22,991 nucleotides of DNA from JBIOHJ01 sp044448905. Its GTDB lineage: Bacteria > Bacteroidota > Bacteroidia > AKYH767-A > OLB10. The DNA is taken from contig JBIOHJ010000042.1 of NCBI GenBank assembly GCA_044448905.1, positions 1 through 22,991 on the forward strand, given 5' to 3'. A program made the translations under genes and the position numbers. Of the stretch, positions 21,932 through 22,991 are shown piece after piece; the first letter of the stretch is position 1; each line of letters begins with the position of its first letter. Below the pieces are notes generated by a model. The model worked only from the letters and a program-made list of their open reading frames with translations, was not told where the DNA came from and did not search any database.

Positions 21932-22991
21932 ATGAAAGACAAAAATTACTTTAGATTAAAAAGAAATTGCCTTGTGTCATTTTTCATGATTCTAATGGCG
22001 CTTTGTTTAACAAAAACTAATACGTTTGCCCAGGTAGCTGGATATTCGTTTACACAAAGTTCAGGAAGCTATATACCTATAGTTGGCGGGACTGTTCCCG
22101 CAATAGCCAGCAATCCGGGTGCATGGGACGATGGCGTTTCAAACGTAGTAGGAAATATTGGTTTCACCTTTATCTATAATGGTATTGGTTATTCCCAATG
22201 TTCTATCAGTTCAAACGGGGCGATAGCTTTTGGAACCACAGCTATTACCAGTACTAACTATGCATCCATATCATCAACTGCCGGCTATGCAGGGTCAGTG
22301 GCTGCGTGGAGCCGCGATTTACAAGGACAGGCAACGGCTCCTTTGGGAGAAATTCGCTATCTTTCATCAGGGGGCGTTTTTACCATTCAATGGTCAAATA
22401 CCCGTAGATATAACAGTACGACTGCCAATGCAGAAAGGTTTGAAATGCAGATTAAGCTTTATCAGACAACTAATGTTATTCAGGTTATTTACGGAACATG
22501 GTCAGATGCGATATCTGCTGCTACCACAAACGTTGGACAAGTTGGTTTAAGGGGTGCCACAAATGCCGATTTTAACAACAGGTCGGTACTTACCGGTGGA
22601 AGCTGGAGTGCATCTGTTGCAGGCGCAGTTAATACCGCGACTTGTTTTTATAACCAATCAAATATAGCTACCAAGCCGGCATTTGGTCAAACGTATACAT
22701 GGTCTCCTCCGACTTGTTTCCTTCCTACTGCTTTAACGGTTTCTGCTATTACCACATCTTCGGCAACTCTTAGCTGGACGGCTCCTTCACTTGGTACTCC
22801 TGTTAATTACAACTGGGAAGTACGTACATCGGGCGCTGCGGGTTCAGGTGCTGCAGGTTTAACAGCAAGCGGTACAACGGCTCATCCTACTGTAACCGCT
22901 CCTGTTGCCGGTTTATCCCCTGCTACTACTTATTCCGCTTATGTAAGAACTCACTGCGGAGGCACTGACTTCAGCAGCTGGTCGGTTGCAT
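21932..22991 (+). CDS. Secreted fibronectin type III-containing protein, N-terminal part (partial at right edge)
   Basis: An ATG at 21932 opens 353 codons that run off the window. Residues 1-34 are a signal peptide with a long polar start and a hydrophobic core (SFFMILMALCLTKTNTFAQ). Residues about 35-255 form a beta-rich domain with AWDDGVSNVVGNIGFTF, QCSISSNGAIAFG and NAERFEMQIKLYQTTNVIQVIYG; this pattern precedes repeated modules in large Bacteroidota adhesin-like proteins. A fibronectin type III module begins about residue 263 (CFLPTALTVSAITTSSATLSW ... TTYSAYVRTHC) and reaches the edge. Most of the protein, and any type IX sorting domain, lie outside. The start follows an A-rich stretch; I saw no clear -7 element. 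Confidence 0.85.
   Translation, partial: MKDKNYFRLKRNCLVSFFMILMALCLTKTNTFAQVAGYSFTQSSGSYIPIVGGTVPAIASNPGAWDDGVSNVVGNIGFTFIYNGIGYSQCSISSNGAIAFGTTAITSTNYASISSTAGYAGSVAAWSRDLQGQATAPLGEIRYLSSGGVFTIQWSNTRRYNSTTANAERFEMQIKLYQTTNVIQVIYGTWSDAISAATTNVGQVGLRGATNADFNNRSVLTGGSWSASVAGAVNTATCFYNQSNIATKPAFGQTYTWSPPTCFLPTALTVSAITTSSATLSWTAPSLGTPVNYNWEVRTSGAAGSGAAGLTASGTTAHPTVTAPVAGLSPATTYSAYVRTHCGGTDFSSWSVA

Noticed and set aside
22230..22550. A 106-codon plus-strand open frame near the right edge
   Set aside because: It is out of frame with the signal-peptide-bearing fibronectin III gene that starts at 21932 and covers the whole region.

Overview
The window looks like a chromosomal segment from a member of the Bacteroidota, probably an environmental Chitinophagia-, Sphingobacteriia- or Flavobacteriia-like lineage. 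The basis is threefold. Several exported proteins end in the C-terminal domain typical of type IX secretion (T9SS) cargo. Gene starts are often preceded by the Bacteroidota -7 promoter element TAnnTTTG or its TAnnTT(T)CG variant. The housekeeping genes resemble Bacteroidota families, for example the SAIKGIVPD segment of GpsA and the Ala/Pro-tailed L25. The sequence is AT-rich. No phage, transposon, CRISPR array or defence island was recognised; this is mostly a core-genome region with exported-protein genes between.

Layout. (1) 1-552, minus: the 5' part of gpsA, running off the left edge. (2) 553-1047: a 495-bp divergent spacer with an array of eleven exact-length 21-bp repeats (636-866), several palindromes and a possible 31-codon ORF. 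(3) 1048-2694, plus: a T9SS-type protein made of seven 60-64-residue beta-propeller-like repeats. (4) 2697-4403, minus: an M28 peptidase lipoprotein with PA-like and PDZ domains. (5) 4481-5650, minus: a LutB-like LUD protein that has lost most of its iron-sulfur ligands. (6) 5776-8514, plus: panC, panD, a flippase-like membrane protein and rfaE2, the last three joined by 4-bp overlaps. (7) 8580-9086 a small lipoprotein, then radA (9139-10506), an outer-membrane barrel protein (10635-11654) and glyQS (11774-13321). (8) Minus strand: a T9SS-type protein (13311-14084), then the translation/nucleotide cluster prs - rplY - pth (16386 down to 14153). (9) tRNA-Leu(CAA) at 16558-16641, a PQQ-type sugar dehydrogenase (16712-17929), a convergent barrel protein (17959-18834, minus), a DUF4412-like exported protein (18932-19633), a 342-bp spacer, another T9SS-type protein (19976-21682), and the beginning of a fibronectin-III-containing surface protein that runs off the right edge (21932 onward).

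How the genes fit together: pantothenate synthesis (panC, panD) shares an operon with envelope functions (flippase-like protein, heptose-1-phosphate adenylyltransferase). prs, rplY and pth form a typical translation-linked operon. The remaining genes are mainly envelope or secreted proteins. The most unusual items are the 21-bp array, whose period is two DNA helical turns and also seven codons, and the LutB-like protein without its cluster-binding cysteines. Neither is proven to be a new system.
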